A stretch of DNA of 23,513 bases from Owenia fusiformis (lineage: Eukaryota; Annelida; Polychaeta; Sabellida; Oweniidae): contig CAIIXF020000319.1 of NCBI GenBank assembly GCA_903813345.2, forward strand, positions 1-23,513. Direction: 5' to 3'. Below the pieces are notes generated by a model. The model was not told the origin of the DNA. It worked only from the letters and a program-made list of their open reading frames with translations, and searched no databases. Below, piece after piece: positions 17,401 to 23,414 of the stretch (the first letter of the stretch is position 1; each line of letters starts with the position of its first letter). Both the position numbers and the translations under genes were made by a program.

Positions 17401-19416
17401 TTGGATTAATCCCACAATGCATCATTACCATGACGAAATTTATCCAGATCGGATCGCGGATCGTACGAATTCACCACCCAAGGTGGTGACATTTAGTTTT
17501 TGTTTTACAGGAAAGTGAAGAGGATTCCCTCTTCATTCCTCCTGCCCCAGATTCACCAAACCATGACAGCCCACAACCAAGGAAGCGGCAGCCAGTAAGT
17601 ATACAGGGTGACCCAAAATGACAGATCACTAACAGTGATATATTAAACAAATATTTCATCCATTCATTGTGATTGGAGTTATATAAAAGAAATTATTAAT
17701 GTTTATCATGGTAGCCCCTCATAAAATCCCCAGGGGGTATAAATGGTGACTTTAAGGTTTTCCACTACTTAGGTTTTTGTAGATTTCTGATATGTTGCTT
17801 TACTTACTGATTTTACTGGAGTACTTGTGAAACATCAACAGGTATTTACCAAACATATGATTAGATATTTATATATGATATTTAAAACATAAACAGCTGA
17901 TCTTTTTGATTTTTTTGTTTTACAGGAAAGGTTATCTGTGTTCACCCCTCCTGCCCCTAGTCCTCCCAACCCTGACAGCTCATCAAGGCAACGGAAGCCC
18001 GTAAGTAAGGGTCTACAGGTTGACCCACTCTAAGAAATTTGAAGCATAAATGTTTTTGAAAATTTACATTAGAATAAATTTTATTGATGATGCTAGAATA
18101 CTTATTGGGCCACTGATTATGTCGACAAAGTATGATGACCCAAAGTCAAATGATATAGTAGGAAGTGAAAGTGTTAAAGCAAGACTGTATTCAGTGATAG
18201 GGTAGAATAATACTTTAAATGGTTTATCTTTCTTATAGAAATCGTTCAGTGATGTTATTCATCAAAATCAGCTGGACAATTTGGACTTCATTGCCAAATT
18301 AAAGTTGCCAAATCCACCAACACATGAGCCAAGGAGTTTGAGAAAAAGAAAGGTAGAATTAATAGGGTCATTTCATGAAATGTTAGCTGTTTCAGTCAAG
18401 GCCTATATATTATATCTGTGTATTTTAATCATCATTCTAACTTCATTAGACTCTTATTGTTTTTTAGCGACATGTTGATATTAATTATATATCGAATATG
18501 TAACACTAATCCTGATTGGTCAATCCAGAAATATTTTCACTATATCTATGAAAGTTATATTCCCTCAAATGAAAGAAGCAGGAATATACATTTGAACTTA
18601 AGCAGAGGAAACGGGACAAGATTCACTAATTTTAAGCAAGAATGTAAATGATTTCCCCTTTGGAATATTCTCTATAATATACATTTTAGAGGATATACTC
18701 TCAGGGAAATAATTTACACTATTGCCCTCAATGGCAGTCACTATTTGTATAATGTTGGCCCTTCAGTCATGATAAAATCACATTGTTTTTATAGAAAAAG
18801 ATTCCCAAATATGAGGAAGACTCTGAATGGGAAAAGAGTGAAGAGGAAGAAGTAGAAGAAGAAGAAGAAGAAAGAGAACAGGAAAACTTCCCAAACAAGA
18901 AGAGTAGGACCTTAAGTTACTCAATTTTTTAAGATACTTATAATAAATGATAAATGCATCATTGGAAACCTGTTTGTTCAAACACCTCTCTTTAGAAATT
19001 GAAATGCAAATTAATTACTTCTTATTAATTAACTCTTTATGTCCAATTAATGCCAAGTAAATGGTCATTATGTTAGAATTTCTCATTCTCGTACGACATG
19101 ACTTAAAGAAATCAGGGAAATTGAAATGCTTCATGTTGAGTTGAACACATTAAAAAGCCCTACTGATTGGTTACTGGACAATATATGATATTGTTCAAAT
19201 GTGTCGTGTTATAAACATCTTTACTTCTTGATTCCAGGAAAATCAGCTAAGGCCTTTAGGTGTGATGAATGCCACAAGACCTGGGAATCAGCTTGGCTGC
19301 TGAAGAGGCATAAAGCTGTACACCAGGATAATGCCCTCTTCACATGCCAAAGATGTATGGCACAGTACAAGCATCTTGATAGCTTGAAAAGACACAAGAA
19401 AACTGCTAAGCATTAA
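8423..19416 (+). CDS. 20-exon gene: zinc fingers + PTB-like domain + tyrosine recombinase (about 1,004 aa)
   Basis: I joined 20 exons by eye: 8423-8497, 8783-8817, 8926-8994, 9310-9421, 9979-10086, 10700-10762, 11026-11233, 11516-11624, 12010-12099, 12278-12383, 12579-12600, 13941-14848, 15435-15707, 16359-16536, 16862-16959, 17511-17594, 17926-18000, 18239-18352, 18795-18903, 19238-19416. All introns are GT-AG and all phases close with no stop until TAA 19414-19416. Domains by residue: CxxC-x11-CxxC 4-22; CxxC 143-146; Arg/Pro/Ala repeats 163-194; PTB-like 208-325; C2H2 343-361; C2HC 399-414; recombinase core-binding about 423-520; basic KKRKL 546-550; catalytic domain about 575-785 with R610, K641, R720, H746 and Y755; acidic/Pro-rich tail 787-945; C2H2 fingers 954-974 and 982-1004. 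Tyrosine recombinases cut and rejoin DNA through a 3'-phosphotyrosine. A nuclear DNA-binding or recombination role is inferred. Likely a domesticated Crypton/DIRS-like gene; the intact frame over 19 introns argues for selection. Confidence 0.82.
8498..8757 (+). repeat. Tandem duplication inside intron 1, including the 5' splice site
   Basis: The text starting GTAAGTCTTCC at 8498 recurs at 8632 as GTAAGTTTTCC and stays nearly identical for about 120 bp, including AAAATCTGATAACCAAACTA and AATAAAGTGTTGTATTTATG. The unit is about 134 bp. The duplication carries the donor motif itself, creating a second GTAAGT. Retained similarity indicates a recent event. Confidence 0.85.
8783..8817 (+). CDS. Exon 2: basic segment
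   Basis: Acceptor CATTCAG at 8776-8782 and donor GTAATA at 8818. It encodes IEEKRKEKRKH plus two bases of a split Arg codon. Only 35 nt long; it is supported by splice signals and by frame continuity with exons 1 and 3. The Lys/Arg cluster could be part of a nuclear localisation or DNA-contacting segment. Confidence 0.7.
8926..8994 (+). CDS. Exon 3: cysteine-containing segment
   Basis: Acceptor TATTTTAG, donor GTAAGT. It continues the frame as TYAEVVCPPAIELCGDVIAC then EPE. Three cysteines are present, but no standard finger spacing is seen. Phase 2 in, phase 2 out. Confidence 0.7.
9310..9421 (+). CDS. Exon 4
   Basis: Acceptor GTACTTAG, donor GTAATA at 9422. It encodes TSEELNQAVAKEASEKWDDG then TPGTILSPTHGSFRYKK. 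No domain is recognised. Phase 2 in, 0 out. Confidence 0.7.
9979..10086 (+). CDS. Exon 5
   Basis: Acceptor GTATTTAG at 9971-9978, donor GTAGGA at 10087. It reads 36 codons including LYFLTHNHENEHEARSTEPI then TLEPVTAVDE. A later AG at 10039-10040 would give an in-frame stop, so the earlier acceptor is preferred. No domain is recognised. Confidence 0.65.
10700..10762 (+). CDS. Exon 6: CxxC-containing segment
   Basis: Acceptor TTTTTTCAG, donor GTGTGT. It encodes 21 residues (NPFDIEEGVCRNCNIYHLES then E). The lone CxxC (143, 146) might pair with a Cys pair elsewhere to hold zinc, but the partner is not evident. Phase 0 on both sides. Confidence 0.7.
11026..11233 (+). CDS. Exon 7: Arg-Pro-Ala-rich linker and first strand of PTB-like domain
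   Basis: Donor GTACAT at 11234, phase 1. The alternative donor GTGCGT at 11202 would not match the phase of exon 8. The acceptor is the first AG after a T-rich tract (CATGAG at 11020-11025) and is the weakest splice site of the gene. The first part is three copies of an 11-residue Arg/Pro/Ala repeat, followed by RPTPIPTPIPAPN. The last residues (CEVRFLGSILVS) carry an LGS motif like the first core strand of PTB/PID domains. Confidence 0.65.
11050..11145 (+). repeat. Coding minisatellite, 33 bp x about 3
   Basis: Units at 11050-11082, 11083-11115 and 11116-11145 (shortened) are nearly identical at the base level and encode RPATRPAQPAP each. The units have a multiple-of-three length, so copy-number change would preserve the frame. 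The product is a flexible, basic proline-rich spacer. Confidence 0.85.
11516..11624 (+). CDS. Exon 8: PTB-like domain, middle part
   Basis: Acceptor TATTATAG, donor GTATGT at 11625. It encodes GQENVAIDNVMADREAKAVF then KTWNSVLTVTSAGVI. The order 'helix, then VLTVTSAGV strand' after FLGS fits the PTB/PID plan ('v.l.vs..Gv.l'). Confidence 0.72.
12010..12099 (+). CDS. Exon 9: PTB-like domain, middle part
   Basis: Acceptor TTTTCTAG, donor GTAAGT at 12100. It encodes LEKCTSDEDNDTLSFKAQEV then VFIHHPIHE. The HPIH segment resembles the H-x-I/L-H strand preceding PTB beta-5/6. Phase 2 on both sides. Confidence 0.72.
12278..12383 (+). CDS. Exon 10: PTB-like domain, C-terminal strand and helix
   Basis: Acceptor TATTGTAG, donor GTGAGT at 12384. 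It encodes LFAMKVGPRVYCFDADLTAQ then DIIEVIDATVAKTKE. The pattern YCFDA-DLTAQDIIEVID resembles the C-terminal strand and long helix of PTB domains ('CHVFea..a..i...i'). The region is short for a PTB (about 117 residues from FLGS to the end), so an atypical or decayed fold is possible. Confidence 0.72.
12579..12600 (+). CDS. Exon 11: 22-nt micro-exon
   Basis: Acceptor TTTCATAG, donor GTGAGT at 12601. It encodes ETENIAP and one base of a split codon. It is required to change phase from 0 to 1 so that exon 12 reads through, which is the main support for so short an exon. Confidence 0.65.
13110..13530 (+). repeat. Degenerate tandem repeat in intron 11
   Basis: Units built around TTTGGAGGAGTTGGTTTGTA (variants TTTGGAGGATTTGGTTTGTA) recur about six times with intervening ATCATATGAAAGGACCATTA and GGAATAATGCTAGCAGGGAA blocks. 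Spacing is irregular, roughly 60 to 130 bp. No coding content. The rest of intron 11 (12601-13109, 13531-13940) shows nothing recognisable. Confidence 0.7.
13941..14848 (+). CDS. Exon 12: two zinc fingers, recombinase core-binding domain and box I Arg
   Basis: Acceptor ATTTTCAG, donor GTGAGT at 14849. This is the longest exon (908 nt). CPTCFKKIRYLKKHFEQTH gives a C2H2 finger (343-361), and CQSCGKSVQRLDKHKC a C2HC finger (399-414). NENLNMFVKWLISPSGGNKS onwards, with STIKSYLERLQTYHQYLLL, is a helical SAM-like core-binding domain. KKRKL is a basic cluster. ISNACRAGPIVNLECRHV matches the box I region (G/A-x-R) of tyrosine recombinases, with R610 as the predicted catalytic Arg. Confidence 0.85.
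14870..15295 (+). repeat. 35-37 bp minisatellite in intron 12, about 12 copies
   Basis: Units of the type AGAGAGAATGGTAATAG followed by WTGGGYTTKATRYAAGAC-like text repeat from about 20 bp after the exon 12 donor to 15295. Twelve GAGAATG/ATAATAG cores were counted by eye. The reverse strand gives repetitive open frames that are translation of the repeat, not genes. The remainder of intron 12 (15296-15434) shows nothing else. Confidence 0.9.
15435..15707 (+). CDS. Exon 13: recombinase beta-hairpin Lys to box II Arg
   Basis: Acceptor TTGTATAG, donor GTGAGT at 15708, phase 0 in and out. VMEGQKTFKSKGAAQLALD fits the beta-hairpin with the active-site Lys (K641). LARAIQAQLLAAIGYSKKAS is the helix before box II. 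CTVFRKFAVSI holds R720 in the RK motif seen in metazoan tyrosine-recombinase-like proteins. Thr717 occupies the place of the usual box II His (HxxR). The codons for AQLLAAIG contain a palindrome shared with the downstream array. Confidence 0.85.
15633..15657 (+). repeat. Exonic copy of the downstream array core, with a 14-bp perfect palindrome
   Basis: GCCCAGCTGCTAGCAGCTAT followed by AGGCT matches the array core (GCCCAGCTG + TTTT + CAGCTATAGGCT) at 22 of 25 positions without gaps. AGCTGCTAGCAGCT (15637-15650) is a perfect palindrome. It codes for AQLLAAIG in the recombinase domain, so it is under protein-level constraint. Confidence 0.8.
15708..16358. other. Intron 13, with a TACAGGGTG-type element end at about 16105
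   Basis: The intron contains GTATATACAGGGTGGGCCAA at 16101-16120, the same kind of start as the interspersed-element ends near 2149, 2540 and 17600. The frame at 15727-15948 has no recognisable domain. Nothing else is supported. Confidence 0.5.
16359..16536 (+). CDS. Exon 14: recombinase box III His and nucleophilic Tyr
   Basis: Acceptor CATTTCAG, donor GTAAGC at 16537, phase 1 out. LADFMKHSVRVQKEVYEVSD supplies H746 and Y755 with the nine-residue H-to-Y spacing typical of tyrosine recombinases (GHS......Y). The following helix (NNAAKVHDLMANVL) matches the terminal helix seen after the Tyr in this superfamily. Confidence 0.85.
16625..16795 (+). repeat. ACAAACCAGCC-type degenerate tandem repeat in intron 14
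   Basis: Short units such as ACAAACCAGCCATACACC and CCAACCAGTCATACAACAAA recur about seven times with a period near 20-25 bp. Low complexity, no coding content. Confidence 0.65.
16862..16959 (+). CDS. Exon 15: acidic segment
   Basis: Acceptor TTAAATTAAAG, donor GTATGT at 16960. It encodes IEIQEMPEDEPEGLILEDDV then DQPPTSIHDDDE. Strongly acidic, probably disordered. Phase 1 in, 0 out. Confidence 0.75.
17170..17479. mobile_element. 310-bp MITE in intron 15 with about 45-bp terminal inverted repeats
   Basis: The left end GGCCGTGAATTTGTACCATC and the reverse complement of the right end, GGTGGTGAATTCGTACGATC, match at most positions. Pairing resumes inside with CAATCTGGATAAATTT against GATCTGGATAAATTT. 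A perfect 10-bp hairpin, AATCCACCTC-AA-GAGGTGGATT (17331-17352), sits at the centre. Ends with a GTGAATT/GTACGATC pattern are common on harbinger-type non-autonomous elements, but the superfamily is unassigned here. It ends about 30 bp before exon 16. Confidence 0.7.
17511..17594 (+). CDS. Exon 16: Pro/Ser-rich segment (first of a duplicated pair)
   Basis: Acceptor TTTTACAG, donor GTAAGT at 17595, 28 codons, phase 0-0. It encodes ESEEDSLFIPPAPDSPNHDS then PQPRKRQP. Exon 17 repeats the same plan, including acceptor, PPAP...N.DS...R..KP core, donor and TACAGG.TGACCCA just inside the intron. The KR cluster may assist nuclear localisation. Confidence 0.75.
17595..17925 (+). other. Intron 16 with TACAGGGTGACCC-type element start
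   Basis: ATACAGGGTGACCCAAAATG begins a few bases after the donor and is echoed after exon 17 and after the exon-16-like copy at 22889. This shows either that the duplications carried intron sequence or that an element end lies at the splice site. The remainder is AT-rich without features. Confidence 0.5.
17926..18000 (+). CDS. Exon 17: Pro/Ser-rich segment (second of a duplicated pair)
   Basis: Acceptor TTTTACAG, donor GTAAGT at 18001, 25 codons, phase 0-0. It encodes ERLSVFTPPAPSPPNPDSSS then RQRKP. It aligns with exon 16 (FxPPAPxxPNxDSxxxR...P), so it arose by symmetric-exon duplication, which keeps the frame. Confidence 0.75.
18239..18352 (+). CDS. Exon 18
   Basis: Acceptor TCTTATAG, donor GTAGAA at 18353, 38 codons, phase 0-0. 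It encodes KSFSDVIHQNQLDNLDFIAK then LKLPNPPTHEPRSLRKRK. It ends in a basic RKRK cluster. No domain is recognised. Confidence 0.7.
18795..18903 (+). CDS. Exon 19: Glu-rich segment
   Basis: Acceptor TTTTATAG, donor GTAGGA at 18904, phase 1 out. It encodes KKIPKYEEDSEWEKSEEEEV followed by six Glu, then REQENFPNKK. A GAA/GAG microsatellite (about 18838-18872) underlies the Glu run. It is an acidic, disordered spacer before the C-terminal fingers. Confidence 0.72.
19238..19416 (+). CDS. Exon 20: two C2H2 zinc fingers and stop
   Basis: Acceptor ATTCCAG, phase 1 in, TAA at 19414-19416. FRCDECHKTWESAWLLKRH then KAVH gives a canonical C-x2-C-x12-H-x3-H finger (954-974). FTCQRCMAQYKHLDSLKRH then KKTAKH gives a second with a longer His spacing (982-1004). 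The protein ends on the last zinc ligand. C2H2 pairs usually bind DNA or RNA. Confidence 0.88.
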
Positions 19417-19436
19417 TTGTGACTTGCATTAGCTTT

Positions 19437-22386
19437 GATTCTTTGCCCAGCTGCTTCAGCTATAGGCTAGAGTCATTATTGGCGACCAGATATTCCTCAA
19501 AGATTCCATTGCCCAGCTGTTTTCAGCTATAGGCTTGGTCATTATTGGAGTTGTCTAACAATGGACTGTGCGGGGTTGGCAAACATAGGGACTGTGGATT
19601 GTGCAGGGTTGGCAAACATGGCGAACAGAGTCATCATTGGTGAACAGACATTCTTTAAAGATTCCACTGCCCAGCTGTTTTCAGCTATAGGCTTGGTAAT
19701 TATTGGTGTTGTCTAATATTGGACTGTGAGGTTGGTAAACATAGCGAACAGATATTCCTTGGAGATTCTTTGCCCAGCTGCTTCAGCTATAGGCTAGAGT
19801 TGTAATTGGAGAACAGACATTCCTTTAAGATCCCATTGCCCAGCTGTTTTCAGCTATAGGCTGGGTAATTATTGGAGTTGTCTAACATTGGACTGTGAGG
19901 TTGGTAAACATAGCGAACAGATATTCCCTGGAGATTCTTTGCCCAGCTGCTTCAGCTATAGGCTAGAGTTGTAATTGGAGAACAGACATTCCTTTAAGAT
20001 CCCATTGCCCAGCTGTTTTCAGCTATAGGCTTGGTAATTATTGGAGTTGTCTAACATTGGACTGTGAGGTTGGTAAACATAGCGAACAGATATTCCTTGG
20101 AGATTCTTTGCCCAGCTGCTTCAGCTATAGGCAAGAGTAATCATTGGCGAACGAACATTCCTTCCCAGCTGCTTCAGCTATAGGCTAGAGTTGTAATTGG
20201 CGAACAGACATTCCTTTAAGATCCCATTGCCCAGCTGCTTCAGCTATAGGCTTGGTATTTAATTGAGTTGTCTAACATTGGACTGCGAGGTTGATAAACA
20301 TAGCGAACAGATATTCCTTGGAGATTCTTTGCCCAGCTGCTTCAGCTATAGGCAAGAGTCATCATTGGCGAACGGACATTCCTATAAGATCCCATTGCCC
20401 AGCTGCTTCAGCTATAGGCTTGGTCATTATTGGAGTTGTCGAACATTGGACTGCGAGGTTGGTAAACATTGTGAACAGATATTCCTTGAACATTCTTTGC
20501 CCAGCTGCTTCAGCTATAGGCTAGAGTTGTAATTGGAGAACAGACATTCCTTTAAGATCCCATTGCCCAGCTGCTTCAGCTATAGGCTTGGTCATTATTG
20601 GAGTTGTCGAACATTGGACATTGCAAAGTTGGCAAACAGTCTTCTAACCTGATTCTCAATGTATAGTTTCCCTGCCCAGCTGCTTGCAGCTTTATAGGCT
20701 TTGCTTGCTTGATTTGTGGATATTTTCCCATGACTATTCCTGCCCAGCTGTTTCAGCTATAGGCTAGAGTCATTATTGGCGAACAGACATTCCTTTATGA
20801 TTCCATTGCCCAGCTGCTTTCAGCTTTAGGCTTGGTGATTATTGGAGTTGCTAACATTGGACTGTGCTAGGTTGACAAACATGGCGAACAGATATTCCTT
20901 GGAGATTCTTTGCCCAGCTGCTTCAGCTATAGGCTAGAGTCATTATTGGTGAACAGACATTCCTTTATGATTCCATTGCCCAGCTGCTTTCAGCTTTAGG
21001 CTTGGTGATTATTGGAGTTGTCTAGCATTGGACTGTGCAAGATTGGCAAACATGGCGACCAGATATTCCTTGGAGATTCTTTGCCCAGCTGCTTCAGCTA
21101 TAGGCTAGAGTCATTATTGGCGAACAGACATTCCTTTATGATTCCATTGCCCAGCTGTTTTCAGCTATAGGCTTGGTAATTATTGGAGTTGTCTAGCATT
21201 GGACTGTGCAAGATTGGCAAACATGGCGACCAGATATTCCTTGGAGATTCTTTGCCCAGCTGCTTCAGCTATAGGCTAGAGTCATTATTGGCGAACAGAC
21301 ATTCCTTTATGATTCCATTGCCCAGCTGTTTTCAGCTATAGGCTTGGTAATTATTGGAGTTGTCTAGCATTGGACTGTGCAAGATTGGCAAACATGGCGA
21401 ACAGATATTCCTAGAACATTCCTTGCCCAGCTGCTTCAGCTATAGGCTTGGTGATTATTGCTAACATTGGACTGTGTGAGGTTGGCAGACATGGCGAACA
21501 GTGGACTGTGTAGGGTTGGCGAACAGATATTCTTGAAGATTCTTTGCCCAGCTGCTTCAGCTATAGGCTAGAGTCATTATTGGCAAACAGATGTTCCTTA
21601 AATATTCCATTGCCCAGCTGTTTTCAGCTATAGGCTTGGTCATTATTGGAGTTGTCTAACATTGGACTGTGCGGGGTTGGCAAACATGGCGAACAGATAT
21701 TCCTTGAACATTCTTTGCCCAGCTGCTTCAGCTATAGGCTAGATTGTTATTGGCGAACAGATATTCCTTAAAGATTCCATTGCCCAGCTGTTTTCAGCTA
21801 TAGGCTTGGTCATTATTGGAGTTGTCTAACATTGGACTGTGCGGGGTTGGCAAACATGGGGATTGGACTGTGCGGGGTTGGTAAACATGGCGAAAAGATA
21901 TTCCTTGAACATTCTTTGCCCAGCTGCTTCAGCTATAGGCTAGAGTTGTTATTGGAGAACAGACATTCCTTTAAGATCCCATTGCCCAGCTGCTTCAGCT
22001 ATAGGCTTGGTCATTATTGGAGTTGTCTAACATTTGACTGTGCGAGGTTGGCAAACATGGCGATTGTGGACTCTGGGGTTGGTAAACATGGCGAACAGAA
22101 CATTCTTTGCCCTGCTGCTTCAGCTATAGGCTAGATTGTTATTGGCGAACAGATATTCCTTAAAGATTCCATTGCCCAGCTGTTTTCAGCTATAGGCTTG
22201 GTCATTATTGGAGTTGTCTAACAATGGACTGTGCCGGGTTGGCAAACATGGCGAACAGATATTCCTTGAACATTCTTTGCCCAGCTGCTTCAGCTATAGG
22301 CTAGATTGTTATTGGCGAACAGATATTCCTTAAAGATTCCATTGCCCAGCTGTTTTCAGCTATAGGCTTGGTAATTATTGGAGTTG
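19437..22386 (+). repeat. 2.95-kb tandem array of palindrome-cored units, about 34 cores
   Basis: It begins 20 bp after the stop codon. Two related units alternate. One carries GCCCAGCTGCTTCAGCTATA-GGCTAGAGT and is about 66 bp; the other carries GCCCAGCTGTTTTCAGCTAT-AGGCTTGGT and is about 103 bp. The dimer is therefore about 169 bp (core positions for example 19941, 20007, 20110). Each core is an imperfect inverted repeat: GCC-c-AGCTG / CAGCT-ata-GGC around a 3-4 nt centre. The longer unit also has TTGGAGTTGTCTAACATTGG and AACATGGCGAACAGATATTC. Variation between dimers is modest. Open frames in the array (such as 20263-20532 and 21832-22134) are repeat translation, not genes. Confidence 0.92.
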
Positions 22387-22393
22387 TAAATCT

Positions 22394-22399
22394 AATAAA
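22394..22399 (+). terminator. AATAAA, first polyadenylation signal after the array
   Basis: By eye no AATAAA was seen between the stop codon at 19416 and this site, just past the last array unit. If used, the array would be the 3' UTR of the recombinase gene. An ATTAAA variant or an alternative end cannot be excluded. Confidence 0.45.
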
Positions 22400-22844
22400 T
22401 TATGAATTGTTTTTTAAATGGTAAGTGGTCATCATTTATTAGAAAACTGCAAACGCCTTATTAATATGGTATAATAAATAATATTAATATATGGTACATT
22501 TATATTATTTTTAAGCATTTCCAGGTGACCATTGCGATACCTTATCAGATAAGTATATGCTTCATTTATTTTTTCTCGTCAACATTTTCATTTAACATTA
22601 ATTAACTTCTAAATGAAAATATAAACCATACTTTCAATTTTTACACCTGATATATGCATACATTATACCATTCCGGATTTAAAGGTCTGTCCGTTCCTTT
22701 GTCATTAATTTTATTCAGACTATTTTTAATTACTACCACAACTGAAGATGAGCAATACTTTCTTATCATATATATGGTTGTAGTGTACGCAAATAATTTT
22801 CATTGTAACTTGATTTGATGTGCATCCTATTTCAGGATGCTGAC
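22400..22844. other. No recognisable feature
   Basis: AT-rich sequence with no gene, repeat or element that can be supported. TCAGATAAGTATA at 22545-22557 also occurs at about 13647 and 16093, which may be a small shared fragment or coincidence. Confidence 0.5.
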
Positions 22845-22856
22845 AAAGATCATTGT

Positions 22857-22946
22857 GATGCTCAGCTGTTATAGGCTATAAATTACAGGAAAGTGAAAGG
22901 AAGAACTCCCAACAGCCCCAAGCCAGTAAGTATACAGGGTGACCCA
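22857..22946 (+). pseudogene. Decayed copy of exon 16 with flanking splice sites, next to an array-core fragment
   Basis: ATTACAG at 22882-22888 is followed by GAAAGTGAAAGGAAG and CCCAACAGCCCCAAGCCA, then GTAAGTATACAGGGTGACCC. That is the exon 16 start (GAAAGTGAA), its AACAGCC...CAAGCCA end, its donor and its intron start, with the middle deleted. At 37 nt it is not a multiple of three and would shift phase if used as a phase 0 exon. TGCTCAGCTGTTATAGGCTAT at 22857-22877, just before it, is a shortened array core. Confidence 0.65.
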
Positions 22947-23270
22947 GAAAGAAACAGAATTGGTGATGCCATTAGTAGATCAGGCATTGTAATATCTCTT
23001 AACATAAAGAATATCTGGAGCATAGATTTTATTCAAAAATATCCGAACCTTAACTTATTAAGATTTGTTATTGCATTTTACCTACATTATTGAAGAAATC
23101 AATAAATTTATAAAGTTATCTGCTACTCAGTGAGAGGGTAGAGTGAGACTAAAATTGTGAAAATTTATAAGATTATTCATGTAATGTAACAAATCATTCA
23201 GTAAGACCTGTTTAATCCTGTGAAACAGTGTATCATTTCTATTTATTAATGATATATTACATTAATTTAG

Positions 23271-23414
23271 TGGCCATACCAAGAGCTACTAGGGTGGCTA
23301 CTGTCAAAATCATAGATGCCTGGCAGGGGGTGGTTGATGGCAAGGATGGCAAGGATGAAAGGAGCAGATTAAATTTGTATTGGGAGACTGGAAAAGATAG
23401 TTGGAAAATAACAG
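23271..23414 (+). CDS. Candidate exon of unknown gene or alternative terminal exon
   Basis: Acceptor TTAATTTAG, donor GTAATG at 23415; 144 nt, phase 1 in and out. It reads AIPRATRVATVKIIDAWQGV then VDGKDGKDERSRLNLYWETG and KDSWKITG, with composition like real coding sequence and no recognised domain. Exon 19 of the recombinase gene ends in the same phase (A|), so splicing to this exon would be in frame and make an ATG codon. If not spliced out, the frame ends at TGA 23486-23488 overlapping an AATAAA at 23488-23493, giving a possible terminal exon. It may instead belong to the next gene. Confidence 0.45.

Noticed and set aside
20263-22134. Plus-strand frames of 77-100 codons inside the downstream array
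   Set aside because: Open only because the tandem unit lacks stops in one frame for a few copies. Content is CPAASAIG/LPSCFSYRL repeats with no start context or domain.
19437-22386. CRISPR-like array
   Set aside because: The intervals between cores are themselves repeated and alternate between two sizes. There are no unique spacers, and the setting is a eukaryotic intron-bearing locus.
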